64,000 nucleotides of DNA from a gamma proteobacterium symbiont of Taylorina sp. (GTDB taxonomy: Bacteria; Pseudomonadota; Gammaproteobacteria; GRL18): positions 47,558 to 111,557 of the forward strand of contig JAHXIV010000005.1 of assembly GCA_025655455.1 (NCBI GenBank). The letters run 5' to 3'. The number at the start of each line of letters is the position of its first letter. Position 1 is the stretch's first letter. A program made the position numbers and the translations under genes. Positions 19,670-30,500 of this stretch are shown piece by piece. The notes beneath the pieces were generated by a model. It did no database searches and was not told the DNA's origin. It worked only from the letters and a program-made list of their open reading frames with translations.

Positions 19670-21931
19670 CTATTTACGGGCAAGAAAAGACAAGGCACTA
19701 CCTGCCTTAAACCAGTCAATTTGTAAATCATTATAACTATGATTCACCTTGAATTGATCATGGCTACCATCAGCATGGTGCAGCTTGATGCTTAAATCCA
19801 CACCGGGTGTAAAATCTTCCAGACCCAGAATATCCATTTTATCCTGTTCCTGAATCTTATCGTAATCAGCCTTATCCATAAAAGTGAGCGCTAACATACC
19901 CTGCTTTTTTAAATTGGTTTCGTGAATACGGGCATATGATTTACAGATAACAGCAGCCACTCCCAAATGACGCGGTTCCATAGCTGCATGTTCACGAGAT
20001 GAACCTTCACCATAATTTTCTTCTGCAATGATAATAGAACGTAAACCGGCTGCTTTATAAGCACGGGCAACACTAGGGACTTCACCATAATCCGCATTTA
20101 ATTGATTGAGTACTTTATTACTCTTACCATTAAATTTATTGATTGCACCAATGAGCATATTATTAGAAATATTATCCAGGTGACCACGATACTTCAGCCA
20201 GGGTCCTGCCATTGAAATATGATCCGTGGTGCACTTACCTTCCACTTTAATGAGCAGGAGCAAACCCAGTTCATCTCTGCCGGAAGCGGCTTTAAACGGA
20301 CTCAGTAATTGCAGTCTCTCTGATGATTTATTCACGACCACTTCTACTGCATCTGTCGTTGGTGCAATAAAACCATCATCCTGAACATCAAAACCATCAG
20401 CTGGCAACTCAATACCGATAGGAGGATCCAGTTTTACCTGTTCTCCTGACTCATTAATCAGGCTGTCAGTGACGGGATTGAAAGTTAAATTACCTGAAAT
20501 GGCAAAAGCCGTTACTATTTCAGGGGAAGCGACAAAACTATAGGTGTTGGGATTACCATCATTACGCTTGGCAAAATTACGGTTAAATGAAGTAATAATC
20601 GAATTTTTACGCTCATTATCATCCGTATGACGCTGCCATTGACCTATACAGGGTCCACAGGCATTGGCCATCACCACACCACCCATTTTTTCCAGAACAC
20701 CCAATAAATTATCGCGCTCTGCAGTATAACGAACCTGTTCTGAACCCGGTGTTATTATAAACTCGGCCTGCAGCTTAAGATTTTTATCAATAGCCTGCTG
20801 AGCTAAGGAAGCAACACGGGTTAAATCTTCATAGGAGGAGTTGGTACAGGAACCAATTAAGCCCACCTCCAGTTTTTCCGGAAAGCCTTTTTCATGCACA
20901 GCACGGGCAAATTCAGACAAACTATGTGCAGCATCCGGTGTAAACGGCCCATTGATATAGGGTTCCAATGTTGATAAATCAATTTCAACCAGTTGATCGT
21001 AATAGTTTTCCGGATGCACATTAACTTCGTCATCAGCCTGTAAGTATTGTGCGGCTTTTTCAGCCTGCAAGGCAATTTCTTCACGACCGGTCTGTTTCAG
21101 GTATTCAGACATTTTTTCATCATAGGCAAAAATTGAAGTGGTTGCGCCAATTTCAGCCCCCATATTACAAATTGTCGCCTTGCCGGTACAGGAGATAGAA
21201 TCTGCACCAGATCCAAAATATTCAACAATGGCATTGGTTCCACCTTTGGTGGTTAATAGACCCGCCAGCTTAAGAATAACATCCTTGGGTGCAGTCCATC
21301 CATTGAGCTTTCCTGTCAGCTTAACACCGATAACTTTTGGCATTTTAAGTTCCCATGGCATCCCCGCCATGACATCTACCGCATCAGCACCACCCACACC
21401 AATAGAAATCATACCTAAACCACCGGCATTCACTGTATGTGAATCAGTGCCTATAATCATTCCACCGGGAAAGGCGTAGTTTTCCAGAATAACCTGATGA
21501 ATAATACCTGCCCCGGGTTTCCAGAAACCAATACCATAACGGGCAGAAACAGAACGCAGAAAATCATACACTTCACTATTTTGCTCTACTGCAATATTCA
21601 GATCAGAGCTTGCTCCCTTATTGGCCTGAATAAGATGATCACAGTGTACGGTACTGGGCACTGCTACTTTTTTCTGACCTGAGTTCATAAATTGCAATAA
21701 GGCCATTTGTGCTGTTGCATCCTGCATCGCAACCCGATCCGGATCAAAATTTACATAGTCCTTACCACGAACATAATCAACCACTTTGCTATTATGCAAA
21801 TGTGCATATAATATTTTTTCTGTCAGTGTCAGTGGTCGTTTAAGATCAGCTTTAACAGCTTTGATCTTATTAGAATAATGACTATAAAAGTTACGGATCA
21901 TTTCTACATCATAGGTCATAGTTTTTTTCAC
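19670..21931 (-). CDS. Aconitate hydratase (mitochondrial-type family)
   Basis: [66 protein letters not shown]. Confidence 0.94.
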   Translation of the reverse strand: MKKTMTYDVEMIRNFYSHYSNKIKAVKADLKRPLTLTEKILYAHLHNSKVVDYVRGKDYVNFDPDRVAMQDATAQMALLQFMNSGQKKVAVPSTVHCDHLIQANKGASSDLNIAVEQNSEVYDFLRSVSARYGIGFWKPGAGIIHQVILENYAFPGGMIIGTDSHTVNAGGLGMISIGVGGADAVDVMAGMPWELKMPKVIGVKLTGKLNGWTAPKDVILKLAGLLTTKGGTNAIVEYFGSGADSISCTGKATICNMGAEIGATTSIFAYDEKMSEYLKQTGREEIALQAEKAAQYLQADDEVNVHPENYYDQLVEIDLSTLEPYINGPFTPDAAHSLSEFARAVHEKGFPEKLEVGLIGSCTNSSYEDLTRVASLAQQAIDKNLKLQAEFIITPGSEQVRYTAERDNLLGVLEKMGGVVMANACGPCIGQWQRHTDDNERKNSIITSFNRNFAKRNDGNPNTYSFVASPEIVTAFAISGNLTFNPVTDSLINESGEQVKLDPPIGIELPADGFDVQDDGFIAPTTDAVEVVVNKSSERLQLLSPFKAASGRDELGLLLLIKVEGKCTTDHISMAGPWLKYRGHLDNISNNMLIGAINKFNGKSNKVLNQLNADYGEVPSVARAYKAAGLRSIIIAEENYGEGSSREHAAMEPRHLGVAAVICKSYARIHETNLKKQGMLALTFMDKADYDKIQEQDKMDILGLEDFTPGVDLSIKLHHADGSHDQFKVNHSYNDLQIDWFKAGSALSFLARK

Positions 21932-22007
21932 ATAGGGTTATACAAAGGCGTGTATTATTAATTGGGGCGCAGCGACAGGATAACAAGTTTAGCTAAAGTG
22001 TCCGGAT

Positions 22008-22637
22008 TTAACCAAAGGCATCCATTTTATCTGCCAGAGTTTGCCAGTTCAGATCTCTCATTACTTTGGCCAGTTGATGCATACCACCATTTTTAATCAT
22101 TTTACGTCGCTCAGTTTTATTTTTAATACCGTAAAACGGCAGCATAATATTAAAGGCTTCATCATTGTATTTTTTTATCGGTGTCAGCACATCAGCTCTA
22201 CGGGTATAAAATGCATCTTCACCCTCTGAACACTGCGTATTAAAAACATTAAAATTACGACACGCCATAGGACGTATAACATGCAGAGAACAACTATTAT
22301 CAATTAAAAAAGGACAGCTGTTCAGATTCTCCAGGTTACGAAGTTGATGCTTTAATTTGTCCCGTAACTCCCCGTCAATTATTTCCACGCAATACCATGA
22401 CATAGCCATTAATTCCAGAGGATACACTGGAATGGTTTCATGTGATTTACAGCAGGCAGCACAGCCCTGTGCACAGGCCAATTGTCTGCCTTGTTTTTCT
22501 TCTCGCTGAATACTCTCACTAATCCCCTGATCGGTCACTAAATACGCCTCTAACAAGAGACTCAACCAGGGTTGTTTTTTCTCATGCTCGGGAAAACTGG
22601 CTCGTTGTCGAGCAGGACAGGCTGATTTTTTCTGCAT
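22008..22637 (-). CDS. YkgJ-family cysteine cluster protein
   Basis: CAQGCAACCKS ... CPFLIDNSCSLHVIRPMACRNF. Confidence 0.85.
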   Translation of the reverse strand: MQKKSACPARQRASFPEHEKKQPWLSLLLEAYLVTDQGISESIQREEKQGRQLACAQGCAACCKSHETIPVYPLELMAMSWYCVEIIDGELRDKLKHQLRNLENLNSCPFLIDNSCSLHVIRPMACRNFNVFNTQCSEGEDAFYTRRADVLTPIKKYNDEAFNIMLPFYGIKNKTERRKMIKNGGMHQLAKVMRDLNWQTLADKMDAFG

Positions 22638-22651
22638 ATAATTTCCAATAA

Positions 22652-22677
22652 TTAAATAAATCAGTTGATTTATTTAA
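22652..22677. repeat. 12-bp perfect intergenic palindrome
   Basis: TTAAATAAATCA-GT-TGATTTATTTAA between two minus-strand genes. Confidence 0.8.
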
Positions 22678-22679
22678 GA

Positions 22680-23078
22680 TTAAGATTCTGTTTTTTTATT
22701 CATTTTAGACTTCAGGTCGGCAAAAGGATTGTGTATTGCTGCTGTATCACCCTGATCCACACCCACATCGCCATAAGTATAAAATTCATTCATTTTCTGA
22801 TGTTCATTATCATGGCAATAAATACATAAATTTTCCCAGTTACTTCCATCAGGCGGGTTATTATTATGATCACTATCAATATGATGAACCGTTAATAACT
22901 GCAGGTTATCTCTGGTAAAAGTCTTGCCGCAGCGCCCGCATACCCAAGGATGAATTTTAAGAGATTGCTCCCGATAACCCTGTTCTCGCTCACTACTATC
23001 ACTATGGGCTTTTTTTACAATGGTATCCAGTTTAGAGGTATCCATTTTCTTTTTTTTATCTTTACGTCTGCCTACCAT
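22680..23078 (-). CDS. HNH endonuclease family protein (YajD-like)
   Basis: CGRCGKTF...LTVHHIDSDHNNNPPDGSNWENLCIYCHDNEHQ. Confidence 0.88.
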   Translation of the reverse strand: MVGRRKDKKKKMDTSKLDTIVKKAHSDSSEREQGYREQSLKIHPWVCGRCGKTFTRDNLQLLTVHHIDSDHNNNPPDGSNWENLCIYCHDNEHQKMNEFYTYGDVGVDQGDTAAIHNPFADLKSKMNKKTES

Positions 23079-23174
23079 TGATATTACCTGTATTTTTTGT
23101 CAGAGTTTTCTATAATACTCATCATAAAAAACTTTGCAAGCCAGGATCAGCATCAATCAAAAAGAGAAACAAGT

Positions 23175-23600
23175 ATGACAAAATCAGAACCCATATCAAT
23201 TTCACCTAAAGAAGCCTTTAAAATACTCCAGCAGCATCCTAATGCCATTTTAGTCGATGTTCGTTCATCTATGGAATTTTTATTTGTCGGTCATCCCAAA
23301 GGAGCCGTTCATATTGCCTGGATTGATGAGCCTGACTGGGATATTAATCCACATTTTACTACTGAAATACATAAGCTTTTATTAGGTGGTATTTCCGGTG
23401 ATAAAGAAAAACAAGCCGCTGTTATTTTAATCTGTCGTAGTGGCAAACGTTCCTTTGAAGCCGGCAAAACATTACTAGAATCTGATTTTGAGAATGTCTA
23501 TAATGTCGATGAAGGATTTGAGGGTGAATTAGATGATAAACATCAACGCAGTAGCATTGGCGGCTGGCGTTATCATGGATTACCCTGGGAACAATGCTAA
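23175..23600 (+). CDS. Rhodanese-like domain protein
   Basis: AILVDVRSSMEFLFVGHPKGAVHIAW; active-site CRSGKRS. Confidence 0.92.
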   Translation: MTKSEPISISPKEAFKILQQHPNAILVDVRSSMEFLFVGHPKGAVHIAWIDEPDWDINPHFTTEIHKLLLGGISGDKEKQAAVILICRSGKRSFEAGKTLLESDFENVYNVDEGFEGELDDKHQRSSIGGWRYHGLPWEQC

Positions 23601-23881
23601 TGAAAATTATTTTATTTTTGGTTATCAGTGGTATATCAAATGGTACAGATGCTGAATTCAGACATCAGCTGCAAAAAGAATATGCTGATTTACAAGAATG
23701 TGTACAAACCAGTATTACTATGCGTAAGGTATTAAAAGTCGAGGATAATTTACAAACCAGACAAACTGATATTTATGCCCATTGCGAGGTCAGCAAAGAA
23801 GGGCTAAGCGCGCAAGAATATTCTGCCGCTAATAATAAAATTCGTCGTCTGGAAAAATTTTATACCTCTGCAAAATGGTAA
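23594..23881 (+). CDS. Small secreted hypothetical protein
   Basis: 95-aa ORF overlapping rhodanese stop; N-terminal signal-like segment. Confidence 0.5.
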   Translation: MLMKIILFLVISGISNGTDAEFRHQLQKEYADLQECVQTSITMRKVLKVEDNLQTRQTDIYAHCEVSKEGLSAQEYSAANNKIRRLEKFYTSAKW

Positions 23882-23962
23882 GCAATCATTGTTCTTTAAC
23901 TTAGAAAAGGTTGACACAGAAAGTAGAGCAAGTACGGATTTTCTGGTTTATAAAGGCAATAT

Positions 23963-24880
23963 ATGGCATTTCAAGCATCAAATTTTGCTCTACTCGGTGG
24001 ATTCAGAAGCGGTACAACACTCCTGATTAATATATTAGGCCTTAGTGAACAAATAGTTCCCTGGTATGAGACCAAGGAGCTTTGTGAACTCTTTCGATGG
24101 ATTAGTATTATTAAGGGTGATAGTACAGAAAAATTTGAATCTGGTTTAATTAAACCTCCGGAAATTTCTGGTTTTAATTTAAATGCAGTCTATCAAAGAA
24201 TGAGTTTTCATATAGAATGGACTGAACAACGAATTAAGGGCATTCAAAAAGATCATAAAAAGAGTTATGAAAAATATCCTATAGGCAGTGATTGTATTGT
24301 TTATACTATTGATGAGTCAAGAGCATTGTTAGATGAGTGGCACCATACACTGCAAGCTTCCAAATCTATCCAGGATGATATTTTTTCAGCATCACGGCTT
24401 TTAATTTCTAAATTACTTGAACTGCAATTTCTTAACAAAATGAATGCTAATTTTTGTGTGAATAAAACACCGGAAATTACACGATTTAGCCATATTATTG
24501 CTGATTACACTCCTGTTAAATCAATTTTACTACTGCGTGACCCCAGATTTGTCGTCCAATCCGGAATAGATTTACAATGGGGGAGTATAGATAACTTATT
24601 TTTTATGTGGAAAAAATTAATTCAGCTGTCAAGACAGTCTGCAATGCATAATTGCGTTGATTATATGGAAGTAAGATTTGAAGATCTGATTACAATACCT
24701 CAATCTACTTTAGAGAGAATTTTTTCCTTTCTTGAGATTGATACAAATGCATATGAATTATTACAGAAATATCCTGTTAAACTAGACTGTGACAGATTGA
24801 ATAGTAAACTTTTAAACTCAAAGGTTTCTAAACGCATTGAACAACTGGATAAAGATTTTATTATACAAATGGGTTATTAA
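23963..24880 (+). CDS. Sulfotransferase family protein
   Basis: LLGGFRSGTTLLINILG (5'-PSB loop) and LLLRDPRFVVQSG (3'-PB motif). Confidence 0.82.
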   Translation: MAFQASNFALLGGFRSGTTLLINILGLSEQIVPWYETKELCELFRWISIIKGDSTEKFESGLIKPPEISGFNLNAVYQRMSFHIEWTEQRIKGIQKDHKKSYEKYPIGSDCIVYTIDESRALLDEWHHTLQASKSIQDDIFSASRLLISKLLELQFLNKMNANFCVNKTPEITRFSHIIADYTPVKSILLLRDPRFVVQSGIDLQWGSIDNLFFMWKKLIQLSRQSAMHNCVDYMEVRFEDLITIPQSTLERIFSFLEIDTNAYELLQKYPVKLDCDRLNSKLLNSKVSKRIEQLDKDFIIQMGY

Positions 24881-24945
24881 TCAAATTGTGCTAAAATTAT
24901 TATATAACTTCCTCTTTTTTTAAAATAAAAATTACCACTAATAAT

Positions 24946-27546
24946 ATGTTAAATGAAGCTCATTTTATTCCGTATAAAGAAGCATGTTTGCCCACAGGGT
25001 CTTCATTGGTTTTTGCCCCACATCCAGATGATGAAACATTTGGTATGGGAGGAACAATATTGCGATTAACAGGCAACAGGCAACTTGTTAATGTTGTTAT
25101 CCTCACTGATGGCGGATTAGGAGGAGACAAAAAGAGAAGAAACAAGGAAACTTTGGCTGCCATAAAGTTACTTGATGTTCAGGAGTGTTACTTTTTAAAA
25201 GCACCTGATCGAGGTTTAGAGGTTAATGTTGAATATAATAATAAAATTATTGATTTAATAGAGGAGTATCGTCCAGACAATATTTTTTTTACTTCTCCTC
25301 TGGAATATCATCCTGATCATAGAACAACTGCCTGGCTGGTTTGGAATGCTCTGCAAAGTATTAATTTCAAAGGCAATGCTTTTTCTTATGAAGTTGGAAA
25401 TCAGTCTCCTGCCAATACTCTGATGAATATTTCTTCTGTTATGAATAAAAAAATAGAAGTGATGAAATGTTATTCTACCCAATTATTAGAAAATGACTAT
25501 ATTGAAAAAATTAAGGCAATTAACTCTTCACGTACTTACACTTTATCCAAAGATATTCACTATGCAGAGGCATTTTTCCATTTTAATGACTTAAGCTCTG
25601 ACTTAATGAGTGGTTTTATTAATCAATATAGTCAATATCATATTGGTTTACAGTCTAACAAATTACCATTAGTTTCAATTTTAATTCGAACTAAAAACAG
25701 ACCTGAACTATTAAAAAATGCACTTGCATCCATTAAAAATCAAACTTACCAGAATTTTGAAGTCAATATAATAAATGACGGTGTCTGTAGTATTAAAAAT
25801 ATTGTTGATGAGTTTGAATTTAAGCGTGTCCACATCAAAAATCACAGACAATCTAAAGGGCGGGCTAAATCAGCAAATGCCTTATTAAAAATGTCTAATG
25901 GGGAATATTGTATCTTTTTAGATGATGATGACACCTTTGATTATGAACATATTGAAAACCTGATTAATATTTGTCGTGAAAATAAAAGTATACTTGTTTG
26001 TTATAGCAGTATTCGAGTAGGAAATAACCTTGAGGATACCCAGCCTTTTAATCAGCCATATAATGCTGCCCTATTAAGACATAGTAATTATATTCCTTTT
26101 CACGCGGTACTCTTTTCACGTAAATTAATAGAATTAGGTTGTAAGTTTGATAATTCATTTGAAATTTATGAGGACTGGGATTTCTGGCTTCAATTAGCTC
26201 AACATACTAATTTTTATCATCTGGATAAAATTTCTGCTACCTATAATATCAATGGAGATTCGGGAGCCAGTGGTGATTTAAATAAAAGAGATGATCAGGC
26301 TATATGTGTTAGCAGAATTTATGAAAAGTGGTCTAAGATCTGGAGTGGATCTCAACTGAGAGAAACATTTGAAATTCTTTCAAAGAATAGTACAGGACAT
26401 GAACATAACATTACAGCACAAGAGAATTTGTTACAACATGAAAGTAAAATTCCAGCTAATAATGATGAAGATGATATCTCTTTTAAAGAGCAGAATGATT
26501 ATCCTAAACATATTAATAATAAATCAGATAATAATATTGAGTTATTGTTTAATAAACAAATAGAAAATGCAGATATATATAGCACGACAGAACGCAGTTT
26601 TATTATTAGAAGTTGTCAACATTATGAAGCACAATGTATTGATCTATATAAAGAGGTATTTAAAGCTCCAATAACTCCTGAGTTTTGGAAATGGAAGTAT
26701 ATCAATGTACAGTGGCGTGGTATCTGTGCAATAAAAAAAGATAAAGTAATTGCACATTATAATGGTGTGCCGCGTGATATTTTATTATTTGGTGAAAGAA
26801 AAAAGGCAATACAAAGCTGTGACACGATGGTTTCTTCATTAGAAAGAGGTGGCTTTAAGAAAAATAGTCCTTTTTATAATATTGCAAAAATCTGGATCAT
26901 GGTCAATCTTGGTTTAAAAAAAGAGTTTTTATTATCTTATGGCTTTCCGAATAAAAATACTATGGCATTAGGGGAAAGTCTTGGCCTGTATGTTGAAGTT
27001 GATAAAATACTTCAGATAACATGGCAGGTAGTGGACATTGTTGAAGATAATCCATTCCTGGTAGAAGAATTAAATATTGATACTATCGATACTAATAGTA
27101 TTAATACTTTGTGGAATGACATGGCTGTAGATTTTAAAGATTCACTTTTAGTGATTCGAGATGCTGATTATTTGATTTCACGATATTTAGAACACCCCGC
27201 ATTTAAATACAAGCTGTACTCTATTAAAAATAACGATAACGATATGCTTGCTGTTTTTGTGTTAAAACAAAAAAATGATCAGCAGATGTTATTAGTTGAT
27301 ATAATTGCAAAAAAAGAAAATTTTAAGCTGGTTGTAAACAATGCCTGTTATCAAACAAAAAAGTCAGGATTTAATGTATTAAATTTCTGGGTGACAAGTT
27401 CAAAATTAGACTTATTTAAAGAGGCCAATGGTTTAATAAAAGATGTGGAAATCAGTATTCCAGGCAGTGCTATAACACAAGATGTTGATCCCGGCATAAT
27501 TAAAAACAAATGGCTTTTGATGTATGGAGATACAGATTTTATATAA
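24946..27546 (+). CDS. PIG-L deacetylase / GT2 glycosyltransferase / GNAT-like fusion protein
   Basis: VFAPHPDDETFGMGGTI (PIG-L); LPLVSILIRTKNRPELLKNALASI and FLDDDD (GT2); C-terminal FWKWKYINVQWRG...VIAHYNGVPRDI resembling a GNAT/Eis-like fold. Confidence 0.85.
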   Translation: MLNEAHFIPYKEACLPTGSSLVFAPHPDDETFGMGGTILRLTGNRQLVNVVILTDGGLGGDKKRRNKETLAAIKLLDVQECYFLKAPDRGLEVNVEYNNKIIDLIEEYRPDNIFFTSPLEYHPDHRTTAWLVWNALQSINFKGNAFSYEVGNQSPANTLMNISSVMNKKIEVMKCYSTQLLENDYIEKIKAINSSRTYTLSKDIHYAEAFFHFNDLSSDLMSGFINQYSQYHIGLQSNKLPLVSILIRTKNRPELLKNALASIKNQTYQNFEVNIINDGVCSIKNIVDEFEFKRVHIKNHRQSKGRAKSANALLKMSNGEYCIFLDDDDTFDYEHIENLINICRENKSILVCYSSIRVGNNLEDTQPFNQPYNAALLRHSNYIPFHAVLFSRKLIELGCKFDNSFEIYEDWDFWLQLAQHTNFYHLDKISATYNINGDSGASGDLNKRDDQAICVSRIYEKWSKIWSGSQLRETFEILSKNSTGHEHNITAQENLLQHESKIPANNDEDDISFKEQNDYPKHINNKSDNNIELLFNKQIENADIYSTTERSFIIRSCQHYEAQCIDLYKEVFKAPITPEFWKWKYINVQWRGICAIKKDKVIAHYNGVPRDILLFGERKKAIQSCDTMVSSLERGGFKKNSPFYNIAKIWIMVNLGLKKEFLLSYGFPNKNTMALGESLGLYVEVDKILQITWQVVDIVEDNPFLVEELNIDTIDTNSINTLWNDMAVDFKDSLLVIRDADYLISRYLEHPAFKYKLYSIKNNDNDMLAVFVLKQKNDQQMLLVDIIAKKENFKLVVNNACYQTKKSGFNVLNFWVTSSKLDLFKEANGLIKDVEISIPGSAITQDVDPGIIKNKWLLMYGDTDFI

Positions 27547-27576
27547 ATACTGCTCATTCTCAAATAACCGCTTAAC

Positions 27577-30500
27577 TCAGTTAATAATAGAGTTCCAGTT
27601 ATCAAGCTGATCTTCCAGCATCCAGTTTGATTGTACCCATTGCCTTAGTTTTTCACCTTCACTGATAGAGGTGTTTCTATCCTGTACAAGGGATTGAATT
27701 GCCCCGATCCATTCATCTTTTTTATTCTTAACCCGGATAACAGGAGCTCCTTTATAAGGGGTTATATCTGAGCAGACAACAGGATAACCTGAAATTCCAT
27801 ATTCTAATAGTTTAAGGTTACTCTTAGCATGGTTGAATGCATTATCACAGAGAGGAGCAATTGCTGCATCTAACGCTAAACTGGCCAGTTTATCCGGATA
27901 GTATTCAAAATCTACCATCGGATAATGTTCATGTAAGTAGGGGCGTATACTGTCCGGACAAGGTCCCAGAAAAATCCAGTCCACCTGGTCTTTCAGATTA
28001 CTAATAACAGATTTAATCATTTCTAAATCACCAAAATGTTGAGCTGCTCCAGCCCAGCCCACACGAGGTTTATCTGAATTTATTCTGGTAACTGCTCTAT
28101 TTTTCCAGCGTTCAGCAGAAATTGTATTGGGTATAATTACAATATCCTTATGATATTTTGAATATGCTTCAGCCAGAGGGGCTGTGGATACAACAAATCG
28201 ATCACAATAGCTGAGAGCAGTTTTTAGATGCTCTGATATATCCGGATGATTTGTTTTAGAATAAGGGTTGTAATCAGGTAATAAATCAATCAGATCATCA
28301 AGACTAAATATTTTATAACATTGACTAAAATCCCGGTAGTGTCGAAGTTTTGATAATTGTTTTAAGCTTAATGCATTATGCATAAATAATACATCAGTTC
28401 CAAGACGAGCGATTTCTGTAACAGATGGTGCATATTCAATTCTTTTAAATTTTTCAGTATGATAAATAGCTAATTCGCAAAGTCCTTTATTTTCAAGTGC
28501 TTTAAGAGGATCGATAGCACGGTAGTGTCCTCCACCCCATTGATCATGTGGAAATACAGTAATTTTCTTTGTGATACTTTTTTCTTTTTCAAAGGGTACT
28601 CTCACCCGGGTTTCAATTTTCCATGAATTTTGTAATGACAGATTTCTATTATAAGCACGATCACAGCTAAGTTGAGGTAACCATTGCTGAAACATTTCAT
28701 CGGTTTCTTTTTCAATAGAAGCTTGTTTTGTACCCTGTGTTTGCATTGTTACAATACTGCTGGTTCCATGAAGAATAAGAGCAGTATAGGGTGTAAATAC
28801 TATTTTATGATTTTTTGCCAAAACTTTCAGGCACAAATCCACATCAAAAAATAAAGAAGGAAACATCTCTTCATTAAGACCATCTACCTGATTATAGATT
28901 TCTTTGTGTATTAATAGACAATCTATTGATACTGCTGAAATATTTTTAGCCAGATGTCTATCATTAAAATAAATTGATTTTACAGAGGAATAAGTGTGAC
29001 AATTATCACCAGCAATACCATACTCACCCATGCCTAAGGTATAGCCATCATGTACAATGACCCTATTTTTATTGAGGAGTCTGCAAGCTGCAATAGCTAT
29101 CCCCGGCTGTTGCAAATAAGTCACTAGAATGTTTAACCAGTCAGGGGTGATAATCTCTATTTGATCATTTAAAAATAAAAGTTGCTCCCCTTTTGCAAAC
29201 TGTACTGCCCTGTTATAGAGTTGAGCGGCATTTTTTGCCTGATTACTTAATAACAAAGTAAAACCCAGTTCAGCTTTGAGTTTTTCTAAATTCTCTAGAC
29301 TATCACTAAAATTATCTATGATAATAAATTCATAATTTTTATAGGAGGTTAGATTGACAAAAGAAGATAAGCAGCGGGTTAATGAGTGAGTATTATTTCT
29401 AACAGCAATAATGATGGAGATCAGTGGTCTTTTATTTAATCCATAAATAATCTTATTACTGGTAAGAGAATTTATGTTGCTAATATTTGCTTTAATACCA
29501 AAATCCTGTAGATGATGTTTAACTACAGGCTTAATATCATATTGTAAACTTTGCTTGGCATTGATATCTAGTTGGTGAAATAAAATGGTATCAATATGGC
29601 CAATAGATTTTTCTCCGCACATTTTTAGCGTTAAAAAAGTCAGATTATAAGCAACTAAAGGCATTGCTTCAGAAAAGCCTCCTAATGAGATTAGATGCCT
29701 TTGTTTGATAAGAAATGCATTCCCTATGTAATTTTTTGCACGTAGTAATTCAAGATTAAAATCTGGTTTAAAATAGGGTGCATAATGCTTATGTTCAGTA
29801 GTTATCATATCCTGATCAAAATAAATTAATTCTCTACCAGGATTTTTTAAAAGGTGCTTTTGTAATAAGTCGGGTAAGCAGACAGAAAAGCTATCTCCGG
29901 ACTGAATGCAAGCAACCCAATGGGCATCAACCTTGTGAATCTCTTTATTAATTTCATGTGTCAGTGATTCTCCCTGCTTAATGGTTAAAAGCCTTGAGTT
30001 ATCAAATTTCCATTGATTATTTACCAATTCACTAAAACGGGTTACAAGAGTTAAGAAGCAGTTTTTATTTTCCCGTTGTTTCAAACTTAATATCGTCTGT
30101 TGAATATACGGTGCATTCTCGGGGTTTATAAGAATTATAAAGTGAATAACTAAATTTTTACCGGTCAGATTAATTTTAGACAATCTTTTTAGTTGTTCAT
30201 AATGTGATTGTTCTAAGCGCCATAAGTTATAACTCTTATTCCCCAATACGGAAAGATTAGACATATCAGGTAAGTTTAATAAATCTTTTATTATTGCAGT
30301 TGATGAGGGTATTTCAGGCTCAATTGTTTTTTCTTTTTTTCTAAAATGAAGAGTTTGTTTTTGATAGAGTTCATCATAATCAATAATATTATCTTTAATA
30401 GACTTTATTTGTTTCTGTAATAAATTATGACGCAATATTTTTAATAAATGTCTGTCATCTGCCAAACGTAACAATTGTTTTAATAAGGCATTGGCATTAT

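Noticed and set aside
22652-22677. Palindrome between YkgJ-like and HNH genes as a special element
   Set aside because: Short AT-rich intergenic hairpin; plausible ordinary terminator or mRNA hairpin with no sign of recurrence.
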